In this document: positions 33,917-36,663 of the stretch, piece after piece | Position numbering within the stretch: the stretch's first letter is position 1 | How the letters are laid out: every line of letters starts with the position of its first letter | Origin: Alistipes sp. | GTDB taxonomy: Bacteria > Bacteroidota > Bacteroidia > Bacteroidales > Rikenellaceae | Length of the DNA stretch: 36,663 bases | Reading direction: 5' to 3' | Assembly (NCBI GenBank): GCA_017502025.1 | Contig: JAFVVS010000062.1 | Coordinates: 1 to 36,663, forward strand | Made by a program: the position numbers and the translations under genes | Notes under the pieces: generated by a model | Seen by the model: the letters and a program-made list of their open reading frames with translations, nothing else | The model's database searches: none | What the model was told of the DNA's origin: nothing

Positions 33917-34300
33917 ATGAAAATGAGAGAGAAGACCAAGTCTGTAGAAGATCCCTTTGTGACGATTTTAGAGTTTCGCACCAAAGATGAGAGCGTTTGC
34001 ATTGACGAAGCGATGCTTGCCGTCTTTCCGCTCGCTGCGTGGAACGAAGTGAGCAACCGTTCAACTTTTGAGAGCAAAGGTCTGTGTCATCTGCTGCTCG
34101 TCACCCATTTTGAGAATGCTGACGCTGTTTATCACAAAATGGCCCACGAGTTCGATGTTTTTGATGAGCATTGTGTGCAATTAACAATTTTCTCTGCCGT
34201 AAAACCGATCGTGCGTCAACGAACTTTGCAAAAAATTCTGCCTGACATAAAGTTCACATTCGACATTGTTGAGCAAGATCTGTTCAGCAATCTGATGTAG
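33917..34300 (+). CDS. Hypothetical protein (127 residues)
   Basis: Small, probably cytoplasmic protein with no signal peptide, membrane helix or recognised domain. It has an N-terminal charged stretch and then an alpha/beta pattern (VTILEFRTKDESVCIDEAML, HLLLVTHFENADAVY, VQLTIFSAVKPIV). A promoter-like box and an inverted repeat precede it and a good terminator follows it, which supports a real monocistronic gene. ATG codons 1 and 3 are both possible starts. Base composition is close to the core genes, unlike the AT-rich pair that follows. Function unknown. Confidence 0.65.
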   Translation: MKMREKTKSVEDPFVTILEFRTKDESVCIDEAMLAVFPLAAWNEVSNRSTFESKGLCHLLLVTHFENADAVYHKMAHEFDVFDEHCVQLTIFSAVKPIVRQRTLQKILPDIKFTFDIVEQDLFSNLM

Positions 34301-34329
34301 AGAGTTGCTTCGATATTAGTTTGACAAAA

Positions 34330-34364
34330 CCGCCCCGACTTTGCAGGTCGGGGTGGGGGCTTTT
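34330..34364. terminator. Bidirectional terminator between the 127-residue gene and the nuclease-like gene
   Basis: CCGCCCCGAC (34330-34339) pairs with GTCGGGGTGG (34347-34356, one G-T pair) over a 7-base loop. A T-run starts at 34361, and an A-run precedes the stem for the other strand. It lies between convergent stop codons. Confidence 0.8.
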
Positions 34365-34365
34365 A

Positions 34366-35856
34366 TTACTGTTTGTCAAGTCCTTCAAGGAGATTTGTAA
34401 CATCCTTAATAATATATTCAATTAAATCTTTTGTTTCTACATCAGTCTTTAATATGCGTAATTGGTAAATCATATTTTCTCCATAATGCCTATATTGTCT
34501 ATTAGTTGAATGTTCTGGATATAAAATATTATTTTCCTTTATGAAAATATCTCCCGATAGTATTTCTGAGGGGTTATTGTATGCCTCTTCATCTACATCC
34601 CCTGGCTTGATTTTTCTCATCCAATTATCCACGAATTCGTGATTGCATATAGAGTTTTGGCCAATAATGCCATGGCTGTAACTACTTCCTTGTACTTGAA
34701 TAATGTAAAAATAATTTTTGTCCCTCTCTACTATTTTCACTTCAATAAAAGGCTCGGCGTGCATATAACCATATCCTACTCCAATAAGACACTTATGCTC
34801 TCGCTCGCCAGATGTAAAATATTCATCATATGATTGGAATTTACCTTTATGCCCTCTAGGTTTACTTCCCGTATACAATATTTTGTCATCCTGCGGTCGA
34901 ATATACTGAACATTTTCAAATTTGGTGCGCAATTTATCAGTGAGTTGCTTACAGAGTTTTGCATATTTTTGTTTGAGATACATTGCATGTAATCGCAAAG
35001 TTGTGGCATCCGAAAAATGGTAGTTCTTTGTATTATTTCCATTTTCAAAGTTTTCTGTCCAACTAAGTAACTGCCCACTCCAAGTCAAGTTGTCATCATT
35101 CCAAGCGTCATTTAAATAAAGTAGATGACGAACATAATTGTAATAATCATCCATAATATCTTGAAAATGGTCTAATTCCAGTGTTTTGATTATTTCAATA
35201 TAATCAGCATATGAGAATATTTTCCAATCATTCACCTTGTCGCTATCGGGGAATGTCTGCACCAAAGACAAAAGTATTTTCTTTGGAGTAATTTTGTAAT
35301 CGTCTAACTCTTTATTCCACTCCTTTTTCCAACGTGATTTGTCATTTGCCTGTCCAAAGGCTCGATGTTTTTCCTTTATTTGTTTTTTTAGAATAGACTC
35401 ATTATGTTTTTCTATTTTGTCCGAATATTGTTCTAGTTGTTCTTTGTAAGGAATGCTTTTTACCTTGTTTTCGAGTACAAAAAGAATTAATCCATCGGTC
35501 TTGTAATCTCCGATTTCAGAATCATTTTCTGACTCTGATATAGACTTATCAACTTTATTATCACTACCTTCTTCCTTCTTTGCTGAATCTAACACTTCTA
35601 CAATACTCAAATCGAAATTTTTATACTCTCTTCTTACTTCGAGCTTTTTATCTTCCCAGTTCTTCTCCCAATCAAAATCAGTTTCTCCGATAAGACTATT
35701 TATTATCTTCTTAAAGCATTCTTTATTTACTTGCCATATCCAATACATAAAATTGGAGTGAAACAACTCATTCGATGATAACGAAAGGTTAAACATTGGT
35801 GATGTTTTCAGATAGTCTATCGCCGTTGTATAGGCATCATTTGTCTTTTCGCACAT
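34366..35856 (-). CDS. PDDEXK_4-like (PD-(D/E)XK superfamily) nuclease-like protein
   Basis: A 496-residue cytoplasmic protein. The N-terminal part has a nuclease-fold pattern: FDLSIVEVL (D82), then YKTDGLILFVLENKVKSIPYKEQLEQY with the E129-N-K131 motif and Q140. This matches the PD-(D/E)XK family often labelled PDDEXK_4, with an acidic/serine-rich insertion (about 90-117) between the two core strands. The C-terminal half is of unknown function (SYDEYFTSGEREHKCLIGVGYGY, FIEVKIVERDKNYFYIIQV). The DNA substrate and biological role are unknown; family members turn up in phage-defence neighbourhoods. The gene is visibly richer in A and T than the rest of the window, suggesting acquisition by transfer. 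It lies 38 bases downstream of the 35895-36284 gene, probably co-transcribed. Confidence 0.7.
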   Translation of the reverse strand: MCEKTNDAYTTAIDYLKTSPMFNLSLSSNELFHSNFMYWIWQVNKECFKKIINSLIGETDFDWEKNWEDKKLEVRREYKNFDLSIVEVLDSAKKEEGSDNKVDKSISESENDSEIGDYKTDGLILFVLENKVKSIPYKEQLEQYSDKIEKHNESILKKQIKEKHRAFGQANDKSRWKKEWNKELDDYKITPKKILLSLVQTFPDSDKVNDWKIFSYADYIEIIKTLELDHFQDIMDDYYNYVRHLLYLNDAWNDDNLTWSGQLLSWTENFENGNNTKNYHFSDATTLRLHAMYLKQKYAKLCKQLTDKLRTKFENVQYIRPQDDKILYTGSKPRGHKGKFQSYDEYFTSGEREHKCLIGVGYGYMHAEPFIEVKIVERDKNYFYIIQVQGSSYSHGIIGQNSICNHEFVDNWMRKIKPGDVDEEAYNNPSEILSGDIFIKENNILYPEHSTNRQYRHYGENMIYQLRILKTDVETKDLIEYIIKDVTNLLEGLDKQ

Positions 35857-35894
35857 ATCCTCTTCTTTTTTAGGTTAATAATTCTTCTTCAAAG

Positions 35895-36284
35895 TTAATA
35901 TTTTTTCTCGGTTTTATTATCGAATTTGTCGGCAAAAAGAGTTAATATAGTTATAGATTTTGGAGAATAATATGTTAAAACATTGCCTATTTCATCTATT
36001 TCAAGTTTGCAATAATCTTTGAATTTGGCGGAGACATTCTCGCTCGACAGACAATCTGCATAGAACTGTTTTAGCTCCTCTAATCGAGCAATATCGCTCT
36101 CACGCAATGGGTAGAGGTTATCTACATAGCTCGAGATAATTCGCCCACTCTCATCGAATAGACGCATCAACCCTTTGTCTTCAACAGACGCGGTGTCGAT
36201 ATCTCTATTCTCGGCTCTCATTGCATCAACGACACTATACGATAACTCTGCACTCATACGATTACTCTCTGTTTCCGACCGCAA
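35895..36284 (-). CDS. Hypothetical protein (129 residues)
   Basis: Small, mostly helical cytoplasmic protein without signal peptide or recognised domain. It contains SVVDAMRAENRDIDTASVEDKGLMRLFDESGRIISSYV, then a charged helix (ESDIARLEELKQFYADCL). The start could also be the in-frame ATG at codon 10 (36257). It heads the AT-rich minus-strand unit with the nuclease-like gene and diverges from the WYL-type regulator. Function unknown; the shared operon suggests a partner of the nuclease-like protein. Confidence 0.55.
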   Translation of the reverse strand: MRSETESNRMSAELSYSVVDAMRAENRDIDTASVEDKGLMRLFDESGRIISSYVDNLYPLRESDIARLEELKQFYADCLSSENVSAKFKDYCKLEIDEIGNVLTYYSPKSITILTLFADKFDNKTEKKY

Positions 36285-36310
36285 AGCAAACCTCCACTTG
36301 TGCCAAAAGG

Positions 36311-36341
36311 TTGCCGATGTATAAAAATTTTGTTATTTTTG
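36311..36341 (+). promoter_or_regulatory. Promoter of the WYL-type regulator (TTG-N20-TATTTTTG)
   Basis: TTG at 36311-36313 and TATTTTTG at 36334-36341 fit the Bacteroidetes -33/-7 layout. The leader to the ATG at 36424 would be about 75 bases and includes the inverted repeat at 36359. Confidence 0.5.
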
Positions 36342-36358
36342 TGGAAAATAGTGGTTGC

Positions 36359-36371
36359 GCCTGATTTTGGC
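36359..36371. promoter_or_regulatory. Inverted-repeat motif GCC-TGATTTT-GGC in the regulator leader
   Basis: Twelve of 13 positions match GCCAGATTTTGGC at 33846-33858. It lies just downstream of the predicted transcript start, consistent with an autoregulatory operator. The arms are only 3 bp, so support comes mainly from the similarity of the two sites. Confidence 0.35.
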
Positions 36372-36410
36372 AGATGTGTGACCGAGATTTGTCGGCGAAA
36401 ACGAAAATGA

Positions 36411-36418
36411 CAAAAATA
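36411..36418 (-). promoter_or_regulatory. Possible minus-strand -7 element for the nuclease-like operon
   Basis: The minus strand reads TATTTTTG, matching TAnnTTTG, 127 bases before the start at 36284. Its location just before the regulator's own start codon makes it weaker evidence. Confidence 0.3.
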
Positions 36419-36423
36419 TACTT

Positions 36424-36663
36424 ATGGCAGGAAATTTATTTAAGAGGTATGTATGGTTGCTCGATTTGATTCAGAGAACCGGAGGTATTGACTACGAAGG
36501 TATCAATCGCAATTGGTGGGAGAATTATCGACTCAATGAGCATAAAGAGCCACTCCCAAAACGCACCCTCCAAAATCATATTAAGGCTATCAACGAGATG
36601 TTTGGTATCGAGATAGAGTGCGACCGCAAGCGCTACTACAAGTATGTTATCAAAAACCCCGAC
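36424..36663 (+). CDS. WYL-domain-type transcriptional regulator, N-terminal part (truncated by window end)
   Basis: Eighty codons are present and the frame is open to the window edge. The product starts MAGNLFKRYVWLLDLIQ, then GGIDYEGINRNWW, LPKRTLQNHIKAINEMFGIEIECDRKRYYKYVI. This is the winged-helix start typical of Bacteroidetes WYL-domain regulators, in which the helix-turn-helix is followed by a ligand-sensing WYL domain (outside the window here). WYL regulators often control defence or DNA-damage functions. It diverges from an operon with a nuclease-like protein, which fits such a role but does not prove it. Confidence 0.7.
   Translation, partial: MAGNLFKRYVWLLDLIQRTGGIDYEGINRNWWENYRLNEHKEPLPKRTLQNHIKAINEMFGIEIECDRKRYYKYVIKNPD

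Overview
The window looks like a chromosome segment of a gut-type Bacteroidales; Alistipes/Rikenellaceae is my best guess. The evidence is a PorX-type PglZ response regulator, a DPP5-like S9 peptidase, a SusC/SusD pair, fimbrillin-family and BACON-domain lipoproteins, and -7 promoter elements of the Bacteroidetes type TAnnTTTG. No rRNA, tRNA, CRISPR array or insertion sequence was recognised.

Layout. (1) 1-4511: core-like genes. A Nudix hydrolase and PorX form a minus-strand pair. A divergent S9 peptidase (DPP5-like) ends at a strong bidirectional terminator. (2) 4540-13621, minus strand: a four-gene fimbrillin-type operon. Two small fimbrillin-like lipoproteins come first, followed by two very large lipoproteins that combine a fimbrillin-like N-terminus with FISUMP-type modules. 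They are candidates for pilus stalk/anchor and tip adhesin. (3) 13640-14000: divergent promoter region with -7 elements on both strands and a palindrome at the presumed start of the fimbrillin transcript. (4) 14001 to about 20765, plus strand: a BACON/PKD/leucine-rich-repeat lipoprotein, a 49-residue peptide, a 936-residue fimbrillin-like/BACON lipoprotein, and a further lipoprotein that has lost its stop codon just before a strong terminator. (5) 33214-20867, minus strand: a SusC/SusD-led operon. In order of transcription it holds SusC, SusD, a PKD + PQQ-like propeller lipoprotein, a lipoprotein glycerophosphodiester phosphodiesterase (GDPD), a 43-residue peptide, a fimbrillin-like + propeller lipoprotein, another propeller lipoprotein, and a non-lipoprotein secreted GDPD. 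This suggests capture and two-step hydrolysis of a glycerophosphodiester-containing substrate. (6) 33215-36663: a promoter-rich gap, a small unknown gene, an AT-rich pair (PDDEXK_4-like nuclease plus a small unknown) and the start of a WYL-type regulator, which resembles the edge of an accessory or defence island.

The most interesting signal is a pair of tiny genes too short for routine gene calling (16703-16852 plus strand; 25738-25869 minus strand). Their peptides share an ungapped motif ending VVE-x-GFALS, and almost every shared residue is written with a different codon, which argues for selection on the peptide. Each lies immediately upstream of a large lipoprotein that begins with a fimbrillin-like domain, although the two operons are otherwise unrelated. 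A second pattern is that each of the three propeller genes is followed within about 15 bases by a GC-rich hairpin.
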